Positions 1 through 8,835 of a stretch of DNA of 64,000 bases are shown one piece after another; position 1 is the first letter of the stretch; every line of letters starts with the position of its first letter. Source of the DNA: Shimia sp965227725 (GTDB taxonomy: Bacteria; Pseudomonadota; Alphaproteobacteria; Rhodobacterales; Rhodobacteraceae); the NCBI RefSeq assembly GCF_965227725.1, contig NZ_CBDDGH010000001.1, positions 806,001 to 870,000 of the forward strand. Reading direction: 5' to 3'. Under the pieces are notes generated by a model. It made no database searches. It was not told the origin of the DNA and saw nothing but the letters and a program-made list of their open reading frames with translations. The translations under genes and the position numbers were made by a program.

Positions 1-720
1 GCCCACCACGGTGATGCCCTGACGCACGCCCAGCGCCATGGTGACGATGTCACATTCTGCCGCTTTCAGCTTGGTCAGCGAGCCGACAAAATCAAGCTCA
101 TCCGGCTTGTGGGTGGTTTCCCCCGCCATGGTGAGACCCAGCGTTTCGGCCACATCGGCGGTGGATTCCGCGATCTCTTTGCCGAAGTCAGACGGAATAT
201 ACATGGAGCAGACTTCTTTGGCGCCAAACTCCTCCGCCAGATAGGTCACGCCCACCTGCACCTGATCGTAATAGCTTGAGAAAGCGATGAATTTATTGTC
301 GATCGGATCCTGTAGCATTTGGCGTGCGGCCGAGAGCGGGCCGATGTTGGGAATGCCTTTGGGGTCCAGCAGTTTGAAACCTGCGGTGTTCATCGGCGTG
401 CCAAGGCTGAGCAGCATGGCAAAGACCTTGTCGCGGTTGAGCAGCTTGTTGTAGCCCTGCATCGCGCGCGGGATCTGGTAGCCGTTGTCCTCCACAACAA
501 ACCGGATCTGACGCCCGTGCACGCCACCGGCGCTGTTGGCTTCTTCAAAGCGCATGTTGGCGCCGTTCACCGCCGGAACACCCACGGCGGCAAAAATGCC
601 GCTGAGGTCATTGACCGAGCCGATCACCACTTCGCTGTCGCTCACGCCCTGCGTGTCCGCAGCGACCTGAGACGCCAGCGCCGCCGCGCCAACCGCCAGT
701 GCAGTCGTCAGATGTTTCAT
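1..720 (-). CDS. livK: ABC transporter substrate-binding protein, branched-chain amino acid type (partial, 3' end beyond window)
   Basis: Periplasmic receptor of a LivK/type-1 periplasmic binding protein ABC importer. 240 residues are visible and the frame is still open at base 1, so the C-terminal lobe is missing. A signal peptide of about 21 residues (MKH start, Ala-rich core, AxA-like end) is followed by the usual start of the mature domain, with a VIGSVNDLSG motif and a G-I-PNIGP stretch typical of the family. The ATG at 720 has a GGAGG ribosome site five bases upstream. It is the last visible gene of the liv cluster and is separated from the acyl-CoA synthetase gene by a 96-bp palindromic repeat. 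The substrate cannot be read from the sequence. Branched-chain amino acids, aromatic acids and short amides are all transported by this family. Confidence 0.9.
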   Translation of the reverse strand, partial: MKHLTTALAVGAAALASQVAADTQGVSDSEVVIGSVNDLSGIFAAVGVPAVNGANMRFEEANSAGGVHGRQIRFVVEDNGYQIPRAMQGYNKLLNRDKVFAMLLSLGTPMNTAGFKLLDPKGIPNIGPLSAARQMLQDPIDNKFIAFSSYYDQVQVGVTYLAEEFGAKEVCSMYIPSDFGKEIAESTADVAETLGLTMAGETTHKPDELDFVGSLTKLKAAECDIVTMALGVRQGITVVG

Positions 721-765
721 AGTTTCCTCCCGTTAATCTGTGGTCTGAGGCCACGTGAATGCGTG

Positions 766-861
766 GCAGTTTGCGTTTAACTTGAACCGCTTATTCGTTG
801 CCTCTCCCGAGTGGTCGAACGCGAAAAGCGATCCGCATGCCTGAGATAAAACGCGAACTGC
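766..861. repeat. 96-bp palindromic repeat element, copy A
   Basis: The element begins GCAGTTTGCGTTTAA and ends TAAAACGCGAACTGC, so its ends are near-perfect inverted repeats. A second inner pair (ACCGCTTATTCG with CGAAAAGCGAT) extends the foldback, so almost the whole element can form one long hairpin. A second copy of the same length lies at 30637-30732, and I count about 80 of 96 positions identical. Copy A lies inside the liv transcription unit, directly after the stop of the acyl-CoA synthetase gene and upstream of livK. It could act as an mRNA-stabilising or attenuating structure like REP/BIME elements. That role is inference. Confidence 0.8.
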
Positions 862-862
862 C

Positions 863-2755
863 TCAGTACATCTCCTCAATCAGGCTTGCGTGTTTCTTCT
901 CCACAAAGCTGCGCTTGAGCTTCATGGTGGCTGTCAGTTCTTCGTCCTCTGCGGTGAGCAGCACGTTGATGAGACGGAAATCCTTGATCTGCTCGACGCG
1001 GGCGAACTCCTTGTTGACCGCATCCACCTCTCCCTTGATCAGGTCGACCACATCCTGCGCCGCGCAGAGTGAGGCAAAATCGGAGAAGGGGACTTTGCGG
1101 TCCTGAGCGTATTTCTCCACGTTTTCCTGATCGATCATGATCAGACAGCTGAGGTATTTGCGCGCGTCGCCGATCACCACCGCATCGGAAATATAGTGGC
1201 TGAATTTCAGACGGCTTTCGATCTCTGCGGGCGTGATGTTCTTGCCGCCAGCGGTGATGATGATGTCTTTCAGACGCCCGGTGATGGTGACAAAGCCGTC
1301 CTCGTCGACGCGGCCCACATCGCCGGTGCGCAGCCAGCCGTCAGCGGTGAAGGTCTCCGCGGTTTTTTCATTGTTGCGCCAATAGCCCTGAAAGTTGTTG
1401 AGCCCCATAGTCTGGATCTCACCATCCTCGGCAATGCGCACCTGAAAGCCGGGGCAGGATTTGCCCACGGTGCCGATCTTGTTTTCATCGGGCAGGTTGA
1501 TGGAGCAGAGCCCGGCGTTTTCGGTCATGCCGTAGCCCTCAAGCAGGGTCACGCCAATGGCCCAATACCAGCGGATCAGCTCTGGAGAAATCGGCGCTGC
1601 TCCGGTGCCGCCACGGCGCATTTTGTCCATGCCAAGCATCCGGCGCAGATTGCGCAGCACCAAAAAATCCCAGACCGCATAGTTTATCTGTGTTCCCATC
1701 GGAACGGGTTTGCGTTCCAGCAGATAGTCCGCGCGTTTGAGCCCCGCCTTGACCGCCATGGAAAAGGCAAAACGGCCAATGGGCGTAGCCTCCTGCGCCA
1801 GCACCAGAACGCGGGAGTAGATTTTTTCCCACACCCGCGGCACGGCGGTGAAATGCGCGGGCGAGACCTCGCGCAGGTTGTCAAACACCGTCTCCGGGCT
1901 TTCGGCAAAATTCACCGTGGCCTTGCCGGCAATCGGGAAATAGGCCGACACGTTGCGCTCCAGAATGTGGCACAGCGGCAGAAAGCAGAGCTGTTCGTCT
2001 TTGTCGGAGGTCGGCAAGGCGTGCGCGCCGGAGACACAGGCGGAGATGATGTTTTCCTGAGACAGCATGGCCCCTTTGGGCATGCCTGTGGTGCCGGAGG
2101 TGTAGATCAGAAGCCCGGTGTCATCGGGTTTGGCCTTGGTGATTTCGGCCTCAAACATGCCGGGGTTTTCAGCCGCAAAGGCGCGGCCGGTGTCATAGAG
2201 ATCTTCGATGAAGACGCATTTTTTGTGGTGCAGGTCGTGCAGCCCGTCCTGATCCAGAATGATGACCTTCACCACATGGCTGGCCTGATCCTCGATCTCC
2301 AGAAACTTGTCAAGCTGCTCGTCGTTTTCCACAAACAGGAAGCGGCTGCCGCTGTCGCGCAGAAGGTATTCGAGCTGGCTGGCGCTGTCGGTGGTGTAAA
2401 CCCCTGAGGCGATGCCGCCGACACATTGAATGCCCATGTCGGCATAGAGCCATTCCTTGCGGTCCTCGGACAGGATCGAGACTACCTCGCCGCGCTCAAG
2501 GCCCAGCGCGCGCAGGCCCATGCCGATCCATTTGGCGTGTTCCCAATAGTCGCGCCAGGAGTAGCTTTGCCAGATGCCGAGGTCTTTTTCGCGGTGCGCC
2601 GTGCGGGCACCCAGCTGTTCACAGCGTTTCTGAAACAGGCGCACCATGGTGTCACAGCCGTCCACCAGCGCGGGGCGCTGACCGGGAATGGCGGAGACTA
2701 TCACCCCATTGATTTCAACCTGCTCCGGCGGGCGGGATGTGTTGTGAATGTTCAT
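863..2755 (-). CDS. Long-chain acyl-CoA synthetase (AMP-binding, ANL superfamily)
   Basis: Adenylate-forming enzyme that activates a carboxylic acid to its CoA thioester using ATP. The protein is 630 residues from the ATG at 2755, which has a GGGAGG ribosome site. An earlier in-frame ATG at 2833 would overlap livF and has no ribosome site. Motif A3 (YTSGTTGMPKG) is at residues 218-228, followed by a GYGMTE A5 motif, a GWLRTGD A7 motif and a C-terminal GGKNITPAEIE region with the catalytic lysine loop. The length and the ending fit the long-chain/bubblegum-type subfamily. It is embedded between livF and livK, so it probably activates the substrate imported by that transporter. Chain length and true substrate are not determinable here. 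Confidence 0.9.
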   Translation of the reverse strand: MNIHNTSRPPEQVEINGVIVSAIPGQRPALVDGCDTMVRLFQKRCEQLGARTAHREKDLGIWQSYSWRDYWEHAKWIGMGLRALGLERGEVVSILSEDRKEWLYADMGIQCVGGIASGVYTTDSASQLEYLLRDSGSRFLFVENDEQLDKFLEIEDQASHVVKVIILDQDGLHDLHHKKCVFIEDLYDTGRAFAAENPGMFEAEITKAKPDDTGLLIYTSGTTGMPKGAMLSQENIISACVSGAHALPTSDKDEQLCFLPLCHILERNVSAYFPIAGKATVNFAESPETVFDNLREVSPAHFTAVPRVWEKIYSRVLVLAQEATPIGRFAFSMAVKAGLKRADYLLERKPVPMGTQINYAVWDFLVLRNLRRMLGMDKMRRGGTGAAPISPELIRWYWAIGVTLLEGYGMTENAGLCSINLPDENKIGTVGKSCPGFQVRIAEDGEIQTMGLNNFQGYWRNNEKTAETFTADGWLRTGDVGRVDEDGFVTITGRLKDIIITAGGKNITPAEIESRLKFSHYISDAVVIGDARKYLSCLIMIDQENVEKYAQDRKVPFSDFASLCAAQDVVDLIKGEVDAVNKEFARVEQIKDFRLINVLLTAEDEELTATMKLKRSFVEKKHASLIEEMY

Positions 2756-2768
2756 GTCCAATCCTCCC

Positions 2769-3542
2769 TCAGCGCCACGTTTTCTTGCGTTTCCAGCGGC
2801 GTTCACCGCGCGCGCCTTCTTCCTGATGGCCAAGATAGAAGGCTTTGATGTCTTCGCTTTCCATCAGCCGGTCGGCGGTGTCGTCCATCACGATGCGGCC
2901 CACCTCCATGACGTAGCCCACGTCAGCCAGCTCCAGCGCGACTTTGGCGTTTTGCTCCACCAGCATCATGGTCACGCCTTCATCTTTGTTCAGGCGGCGC
3001 AGAATTGCAAAAATCTCCTGCACCAGCAGCGGAGACAGGCCGAGGGACGGCTCATCCAACAGCATGATCTTGGGCCGCAGCATCAGGCCGCGCCCAATGG
3101 CGAGCATCTGTTGCTGACCACCCGATAGCGTGCCCGCTTCTTGGCCGCGGCGTTCGGCGAGGATGGGGAAATAGTCAAAGACCATCTGCCGGTCTTTTTC
3201 GATCTCCGCCTTGTCAGACCGGGTGTAGGCCCCGAGCGAGAGGTTTTCATCCACCGTCAGCAGCGGGAAGACTTCGCGGCCTTCGGGCACATGCACGATG
3301 CCTTCCTGCACCACTTTGTGCGGCTCCATGCCCTGAATTTCGCGGCCCTCAAAGACCACTTGGCCTTTTTCAGGATCCATGATGCCGGAGATGGTTTTCA
3401 GAAGCGTGGATTTGCCTGCGCCATTGGCGCCAAGCACGGTGACCACCTGCCCCTTTTCCACCTGAAGCGAAACACCACGGATGGCCATGATCGGGCCGTA
3501 GAAGCTCTCGATGTTTTTGATATCAAGCACTGTTTCGCCCAT
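2769..3542 (-). CDS. livF: Branched-chain amino acid ABC transporter ATP-binding protein LivF
   Basis: Cytoplasmic ATPase subunit of the Liv-type importer, 257 residues. The Walker A motif GANGAGKST is at about residues 38-46, followed by a Q-loop region, the signature LSGGQQQ, the Walker B MLLDEPSLGL, and a switch histidine replaced by the VEQN sequence usual in LivF. The C-terminus carries an unusual basic tail (RGERRWKRKKTWR). The start ATG at 3542 overlaps the TGA of livG by one base (TGATG), which indicates translational coupling. A GTG one codon upstream is the alternative start. It belongs to the livH-M-G-F operon. Confidence 0.93.
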   Translation of the reverse strand: MGETVLDIKNIESFYGPIMAIRGVSLQVEKGQVVTVLGANGAGKSTLLKTISGIMDPEKGQVVFEGREIQGMEPHKVVQEGIVHVPEGREVFPLLTVDENLSLGAYTRSDKAEIEKDRQMVFDYFPILAERRGQEAGTLSGGQQQMLAIGRGLMLRPKIMLLDEPSLGLSPLLVQEIFAILRRLNKDEGVTMMLVEQNAKVALELADVGYVMEVGRIVMDDTADRLMESEDIKAFYLGHQEEGARGERRWKRKKTWR

Positions 3543-4313
3543 CACGCCGCCCCCGCGCCCAGATAGGCCTCAATCACGGCCGGATCAGATTGCACCTGCG
3601 CTGGCGTGCCTTCGGCCAGTTTGGCCCCATCGGCCAGCGCCAGCACGCGGTCTGACACACCAGAGACCAGCCCCATGTCATGCTCCACCATAAGAACGGT
3701 GATGCCCATCTGCTTGCGGATGTCATCAATCCACCAGCGCATGTCCTGGGTTTCTTCGACCGACAGACCGGAGGCGGGCTCATCCAGCAGCAAGAGACGC
3801 GGGCCGGAAGCAAGTGCGCGGCCCAGCTCGACCACCTTGCGCACGCCGTAAGGCAGACCGGCGATCATCTTGTCGCGGTAGGGTTGGAGATCGAGGAAAT
3901 CGATCACCTCCTCCACCGCCTCGCGATGGCGTTTCTCCTCGCGCCGCGCCTTGGGGGTGAAGAGCATCTCCTGCACCATATTGGTCTGGCGGTGGCGGTG
4001 CCGCCCCACCAGAAGGTTCTGCAGCACCGTGGCATGATCAAACAGCTCGATGTTCTGGAAGGTGCGCGCGATGCCCAGATCGGCGACCGGAATCCGCGTT
4101 GCGCGCCAGCAGGTCGTTGCCGTCAAAGGTGATCGATCCGGCATAGGGGTCGTAAAACCGCGAGATCAGATTGAAGACCGTGGATTTGCCCGCGCCGTTG
4201 GGGCCGACAATGGCGTAAACCTCGCCTTCTTCCACGGAAAAGGTCAGATCGTTGACCGCAACCACTCCGCCGAATTTGAGGGTCGCGTTGGTGATTTCCA
4301 ATAGATGGCTCAT
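3542..4313 (-). pseudogene. livG: LivG ATP-binding subunit, interrupted by a frameshift
   Basis: The first part, read from the ATG at 4313, encodes a normal LivG start with Walker A GPNGAGKST at residues 37-45 and continues to about residue 74 (NDLLARNA). The reading frame then shifts. The next frame continues with LGIARTFQNIELF, the LivG-type GLPYGVRKVVELGRAL signature region, Walker B LLLLDEPASGL and VEHDM, ending at 3542. The switch lies near 4090-4098. Removing one base from the GG at 4094-4095 restores a protein of the expected spacing, so a single-base insertion or a sequencing error are the two simplest explanations. The start overlaps the livM stop (ATGA). Without LivG the importer would have only one ATPase subunit type. 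Confidence 0.85.
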
Positions 4314-5395
4314 CTCAAACGCTCCGTCTTCAGGTAGCTTTTCTGGCGTTTGAACATGTCTTTGCGCGCAAAGGGGAAGAGCTCAAACCAGATGCGGATT
4401 TTCATCCAGCGGCCGTAGATGCCCATGGGCTCAAACAGGATGAAGAGGATCAGGATCATGCCAAAGACGCCGGTTTCCAGCCCCGGAATGGCCACCGAGC
4501 TGCCGCCGATCAGGTCTTTGGTGATCGAGAGGAACTGCGGCAGGAAGGCCACCACCACCGCGCCAAAGAAAGCGCCGTGGATAGAGCCAAGGCCGCCGAT
4601 CACGATCATCATCAGAAGCGTGATGGAGATCACGATGGAGAAGGTCTCGTTATTAAAGGCCCCGGCGTAAAAGCCCATCAACGCGCCCGCTAGCCCGGTG
4701 ATGGCGCAGGAAATGCCGAAAGCGGCTGCCTTGGTGCGGGCGATATGCACCCCCATGGCGGTGGCGGAGACCTCGCTGTCGCGCACCGCGGCAAAGGCGC
4801 GGCCCAGCGGCGCGCGAAGTAGGTTGCGGTAGCCCAGCGTGCAGAGGATCGTGACCGCAAGCACCAGCCAATAGAAGCGATCCGGTGTGGTCCAGCGCTC
4901 GATCTCGATGCCGAAGATGGTGATCATCGGGGCAAATTTGCCCGACACGCCATCGGTGACCGGCTCCATCAGCACGATGATGTCATCGGCCAGAATGGAG
5001 AGCGCGATGGTGGCAATGGCGAGATAGATGCCGTGCAGACGGATGGCGGGAATGGCGATGATGGTGCCAACAACGCCGGTGAGAATACCTGCGGCGGGGA
5101 AGGCGATCAGGAAGGGCCAGCCCTGCTCCATGAAGATCACGCAGGAGTAGCAGCCCAGCGCAAGGAAGGCCGCGTGGCCGAGGCTGGCCTGCCCGGTCTG
5201 TCCGGTGAGCAGCATCAGCCCCAGACCGGCAATGGCCCAGATCAGCACGTTGGTGACTTCGCCAAGGTAGAATTCGTCAATCAGCCAGGGCAGCAGCACA
5301 GCGATGACAATCAGCGCGGCATAGACGCAGAAGCTCCAGAGGTCCGGAAACAGGCGGATGTCATGGTCATAAGAGGTTTTGAAATGTATCCGCAT
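4310..5395 (-). CDS. livM: Branched-chain amino acid ABC transporter permease LivM
   Basis: Inner-membrane permease subunit, 361 residues with about nine to ten hydrophobic segments. The family hallmark GQxSLGHAAF is present (TGQTGQASLGHAAFLALG), as is the conserved cytoplasmic loop near RSAFAAVRDSE-type sequence (GRAFAAVRDSEVSATAMG) that contacts the ATPases. The ATG at 5395 is chosen because it follows a GAAGG ribosome site in the end of livH and avoids a long non-membrane extension. The upstream gap to livH is four bases and the downstream end overlaps livG by four, so the genes are tightly coupled. Confidence 0.93.
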   Translation of the reverse strand: MRIHFKTSYDHDIRLFPDLWSFCVYAALIVIAVLLPWLIDEFYLGEVTNVLIWAIAGLGLMLLTGQTGQASLGHAAFLALGCYSCVIFMEQGWPFLIAFPAAGILTGVVGTIIAIPAIRLHGIYLAIATIALSILADDIIVLMEPVTDGVSGKFAPMITIFGIEIERWTTPDRFYWLVLAVTILCTLGYRNLLRAPLGRAFAAVRDSEVSATAMGVHIARTKAAAFGISCAITGLAGALMGFYAGAFNNETFSIVISITLLMMIVIGGLGSIHGAFFGAVVVAFLPQFLSITKDLIGGSSVAIPGLETGVFGMILILFILFEPMGIYGRWMKIRIWFELFPFARKDMFKRQKSYLKTERLR

Positions 5396-5399
5396 CGGC

Positions 5400-6275
5400 T
5401 CAGACCTTCTTTGTGCGGACCTGTGAGAACAGGCCGTGGGGTCGGAAGACGAGCACGAAGAGCAAGAGCGCATAAGGCGCGATCTGGCTGTATCCGGCGG
5501 CGAGATAGCGCGCGGCAAAAGGCTCGATCACGCCCACAATCAGCCCGCCCATGAGCGCGCCGGGCAAGCTGCCAAAGCCACCGATGACCGCGGCGGCAAA
5601 GGCCTTGATGCCCAAAAGCCCGGCGTTGGGATCAATCGCACCTTTGGAGGCAAAGAGGATGCCAGCAACCGCTGCGGTTGCACCGGACAAGCCCCAGATC
5701 ATGCCCTGCACCCGTTTCACCGGAATACCCATGAAGTAGGCCGCCATCTGGTTTTGGCTGGCCGCCTGCATGGCGAGCCCCAGTTTTGTGCGTTGAAAGA
5801 ACTGATAGAGGAAGAAGGTCAGAAGTACAGTGACGACAATCACCGCGATGTCGGCCATGCCCAGCACCACGCCGCCCACATTGAAATCACCAATCGCCAG
5901 CGGGCTTTCCAGCGTCTGCGGCTCGTGGCTCCAGATCGCACCGGCGACAAAGCGGATCACAAAGCCCAGCGCGATGGTGAGGATCACCACGGCGACCTGA
6001 CTTTGCCCGAAGAGATGGCGCAGCACAAAGAAATCAAGCAGATAGCCCAGCACCGCCATGATGGCGATGGCCAGAGGGGCCGCCACCCAGAAGGGCAGCC
6101 CCATGTAATGCGCATTCGTGAGGCCCAAAGTAATAAAGGCGCCGAGCATCATGAAATCGCCTTGGGCGAAATTCACCTGTTCGGTCGCCTTATAGATCAG
6201 CACGAAGCCAAGCGCGATCAAGCCATAGACACAGCCGTTCGCAAGCCCGCTGACGAGCAGTTGCACAACTTCCAA
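5400..6275 (-). CDS. livH: Branched-chain amino acid ABC transporter permease LivH
   Basis: Inner-membrane permease partner of LivM, 291 residues, eight or so hydrophobic segments, with the LivH hallmarks GLANGCVYGLIALGF near the N-terminus and VNFAQGDFMMLGAF. The start is taken as TTG at 6275, preceded by GGAGGAAACA, which closely copies the ribosome site of livK. The ATG at 6296 lies upstream of that ribosome site and is less likely. It is the first gene of the liv operon. The 162 bases upstream (6276-6437) carry a TTGACG -35-like hexamer at 6343-6348 on the minus strand but no convincing -10, so read-through from the acyl-CoA dehydrogenase genes is also possible. Confidence 0.92.
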   Translation of the reverse strand: MEVVQLLVSGLANGCVYGLIALGFVLIYKATEQVNFAQGDFMMLGAFITLGLTNAHYMGLPFWVAAPLAIAIMAVLGYLLDFFVLRHLFGQSQVAVVILTIALGFVIRFVAGAIWSHEPQTLESPLAIGDFNVGGVVLGMADIAVIVVTVLLTFFLYQFFQRTKLGLAMQAASQNQMAAYFMGIPVKRVQGMIWGLSGATAAVAGILFASKGAIDPNAGLLGIKAFAAAVIGGFGSLPGALMGGLIVGVIEPFAARYLAAGYSQIAPYALLLFVLVFRPHGLFSQVRTKKV

Positions 6276-6437
6276 TGTTTCCTCCCATGCCGACATTTTT
6301 TAGTCAGCTTTCCAGGATCAGTGTCCGGAGGTAATATTGTTGCGTCAAGCCTCCCGTTTGACGAATTCTTGAAAAACCCCGTTACATCACCCTATTTTTG
6401 CATACGCCTCCGTAGGTTAGCGCCTTTTCAACCCTTG

Positions 6438-7553
6438 CTAGATACCGCGGTGCCGCAAAAGCCATTCGGTGTGGCAACCTGCGTCGCCGAGAAACTCGGT
6501 CAATGCGCGGTCCCGTTTCATGAAAAGCCCGAGGTCCATCTCGTCGGTCATGCCGATGCCGCCATGCATCTGCACCCCCTCTTCCGTGGCCTGCTGCCCC
6601 ACATGGGCCATCTTGGCTTTGGCGGCGCGGCTGAGCGCCTCGGCCTCATCGCTGCCACCATCAATGGCGTTGAGCGCGCGGGCGATCAGCGAGCTGGTCT
6701 GTTCCAATTCGCAATACAGATCCGCCGCGCGGTGCTGAAGCGCCTGAAACTGGCCAATCAACAGGCCAAATTGTTTGCGGGTGCGCAGGTATTCAAAGGT
6801 CTGCTCTGCGGCGGCTTTGGCCACGCCGAGTTGCTCTGCGGCGGTCACCGCACGGCCCAGACAGAGCACATGATCCAAGGCTTTTTGCGCCGCTGCGCCC
6901 GTGGCGAGAACCGCCTCTTTGGGCACAGATACCTCATCCAAGTGCGCCAACGCCGCATTGCGGTGATCCAGAAGCAGCTGTGGTGTGATTGAAACCCCTT
7001 GTGCTGCCGGATCCACCAGCACAAGCGCCAGTCCTTCCGCAGACTGGGCCACCACAATCAGACGGTCTGCGCCGCTTCCGTCCACCACAAAGCTCTTGCG
7101 GCCCGTCAGGGTCAGGCTGTCGCCCGTTTGGGTCAGCGTGGTTGTGATACGGCTTGGGCGGTGTTTGGCCCCCTCCTCCAGCGCCAGCGCGACAATGGCA
7201 GCCCCGCTTGCAATCTTTGCGCCCCATTCCGAGAGCGCCGCGCCACCGGTCTGGCGCAGCAGGGACGCCGACAGAACCGCCGTGGAAAGAAACGGTGCCA
7301 CAGTCAGGTTGCGCCCGATCTCCTCTGCAATCACGCCCGCCGCGCGCGCGCCAAAATCCGCGCCGTCGACCTCTTCGGGCAGCAAAATGCCCATCCATCC
7401 CAACTCCGCGAACTCGGTAAGGATCGCGCGGTTATCACCCTGCGCAGCGCCGTTCTCGCGCAAGGCCCGAAACACCGTGATCGGGTGGGATTTGCTAAGA
7501 TAGGCCGCGGCGGCATCGGCCACCATCTGGTGATCGTCATTCAGGATTTCCAT
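6438..7553 (-). CDS. Acyl-CoA dehydrogenase family protein (small-subunit type)
   Basis: Flavoprotein of the acyl-CoA dehydrogenase superfamily, 371 residues. The N-terminal helical domain, the middle beta domain (LTLTGRKSFVVDGSGADRLIVVA) and the C-terminal four-helix domain with RKQFGLLIGQFQALQH and MHGGIGMTDEMDLGLFMKR are all present. It starts 10 bases after the stop of a second acyl-CoA dehydrogenase gene and has a GAGGGGGCGGAG ribosome site. Paired genes of unequal length like this are known as heterodimeric or heterotetrameric dehydrogenases (pimeloyl-CoA dehydrogenase and steroid side-chain FadE pairs). By analogy this would be the small subunit. The substrate is unknown. Confidence 0.88.
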   Translation of the reverse strand: MEILNDDHQMVADAAAAYLSKSHPITVFRALRENGAAQGDNRAILTEFAELGWMGILLPEEVDGADFGARAAGVIAEEIGRNLTVAPFLSTAVLSASLLRQTGGAALSEWGAKIASGAAIVALALEEGAKHRPSRITTTLTQTGDSLTLTGRKSFVVDGSGADRLIVVAQSAEGLALVLVDPAAQGVSITPQLLLDHRNAALAHLDEVSVPKEAVLATGAAAQKALDHVLCLGRAVTAAEQLGVAKAAAEQTFEYLRTRKQFGLLIGQFQALQHRAADLYCELEQTSSLIARALNAIDGGSDEAEALSRAAKAKMAHVGQQATEEGVQMHGGIGMTDEMDLGLFMKRDRALTEFLGDAGCHTEWLLRHRGI

Positions 7554-7563
7554 CTCCGCCCCC

Positions 7564-8745
7564 TCAGCTTGGCAAATTCAGAACGGCTTTGGACAGGATG
7601 CCCAGCATCACCTCGGAGGTGCCGCCTTCGATGCTGTTGCCTTTGGAGCGCAGCCAATCCTGCGCCGCCTGCCCGGCGTCATTGGCAGGGCCTTCCCACA
7701 CGAGATCATCTGCGCCACCCGCTGCGACCCGCAAGCTTTGACGGCGCTTGTTGAGCTCGGTGCCCAGATATTTCAGCTCCGCAGAGCGCGCGCCCAGCTC
7801 GTTGCCTGCCCGCATGTAGGCGCGGGTCATGTCCACATGAGCGTCAAAGGCCATTTCATCCACCAGAAAGCGCCCCAGCTCTGCGCGCATCATCGGGTCA
7901 TCCAGCCGCCCGGTGGCATCGAGGCCAATGACCTGGGACGCATCGGCGATCAGATCGGTTTTGGCAAAGATCGCCGCATCAGAGCCGCCAATCATCTCGC
8001 GCTCATGGTTCAGCAGATATTTGGCAATGGTCCAGCCCTGCCCGGGCGCGCCGACGATCTGATCCTTGGGCACCTGCACCGCATCAAAGAAAGTCTCGCA
8101 AAACGGCGATGCGCCGGAGATCAGCTTGATCGGTTTGGTGGTCACCCCCGCGCTGGCCATGTCAAACAACAGGAAAGAAATGCCGGTGTGTTTCTTGGCG
8201 TCAGGCTCGGTGCGCACCAGACAGAAAATCCAATCCGCCTTATCGGCATAAGAGGTCCAGATCTTCTGGCCGCTCACCTCAAAATAGGCGCCCTTGTCCT
8301 CACCTTTGGTCTGCAGACTGGCCAGATCAGAACCTGCGCCCGGCTCGGAATAGCCCTGACACCAGCGGATCTCTCCGCGCGCGATTTGCGGCAGGTAGTG
8401 GCGCTTCTGCTCTTCCGTGCCAAAGTGCAGCAGAGCCGGCCCCAGCATCCAGATGCCAAAGCTCTGCAAAGGTGGGCGCGCATTGATCCGCGCCATTTCC
8501 TCGGCCAGCACCTTCTGCTCAGGCCCGGACAGACCGCCGCCGCCATAGGCCTTGGGCCATCCCGGCACGGTCCAGCCGCGCGCCGCCATCACATCCAGCC
8601 ATTCCTTTTGCGCGGATGACTGAAACACAAAGTGACGCCCGCCCCAGCAGATGTCATTCTCGCCCATCGGCGTGCGCATCTCGGCGGGGCAATGGGTGGC
8701 CAACCAATCCCGTGTCTCTTGGCGGAATTGCGCCAGATCCGTCAT
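7564..8745 (-). CDS. Acyl-CoA dehydrogenase family protein (large-subunit type)
   Basis: FAD-dependent acyl-CoA dehydrogenase, 393 residues. Features seen in order are an N-terminal helical domain, the substrate/FAD motif QGYSEPGAGSDLASLQT, the beta-domain WTSYADKADWIFCLVRTEP, and a C-terminal domain ending in the FAD-binding IEGGTSEVMLGILSK typical of the FadE group. The ATG at 8745 follows a GGGAGGATT ribosome site. It is the first gene downstream of a candidate TetR operator and is divergent from a TetR gene, so it is probably repressed by that protein. With the small-subunit gene after it and the CoA ligase and Liv importer further downstream, it likely catalyses the first alpha,beta-desaturation of the imported acid. 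That pathway link is inference. Confidence 0.9.
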   Translation of the reverse strand: MTDLAQFRQETRDWLATHCPAEMRTPMGENDICWGGRHFVFQSSAQKEWLDVMAARGWTVPGWPKAYGGGGLSGPEQKVLAEEMARINARPPLQSFGIWMLGPALLHFGTEEQKRHYLPQIARGEIRWCQGYSEPGAGSDLASLQTKGEDKGAYFEVSGQKIWTSYADKADWIFCLVRTEPDAKKHTGISFLLFDMASAGVTTKPIKLISGASPFCETFFDAVQVPKDQIVGAPGQGWTIAKYLLNHEREMIGGSDAAIFAKTDLIADASQVIGLDATGRLDDPMMRAELGRFLVDEMAFDAHVDMTRAYMRAGNELGARSAELKYLGTELNKRRQSLRVAAGGADDLVWEGPANDAGQAAQDWLRSKGNSIEGGTSEVMLGILSKAVLNLPS

Positions 8746-8819
8746 TTCAAATCCTCCCTGCTCAGCCGCAGGCTTGAAATGACAGGTGCCCGGCGGTGAT
8801 CTTGCAGGGAGGATGCAAA

Positions 8820-8835
8820 CATACTACTTAGTATG
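8820..8835. promoter_or_regulatory. Perfect 16-bp inverted repeat, probable TetR operator
   Basis: CATACTA-CT-TAGTATG is a perfect palindrome with 7-base arms. On the minus strand a consensus -35 hexamer TTGACA (8837-8842) directly precedes it, so the palindrome fills the -35/-10 spacer of the presumed dehydrogenase promoter. It sits in the 148-bp space between the divergent TetR and acyl-CoA dehydrogenase genes. This position and symmetry fit a site bound by a dimeric repressor that blocks polymerase. Confidence 0.75.

Noticed and set aside
5436..6992. 518-codon plus-strand frame across livH and the small acyl-CoA dehydrogenase
   Set aside because: Spans two well-supported genes and the gap between them; His/Gln-rich noise sequence.
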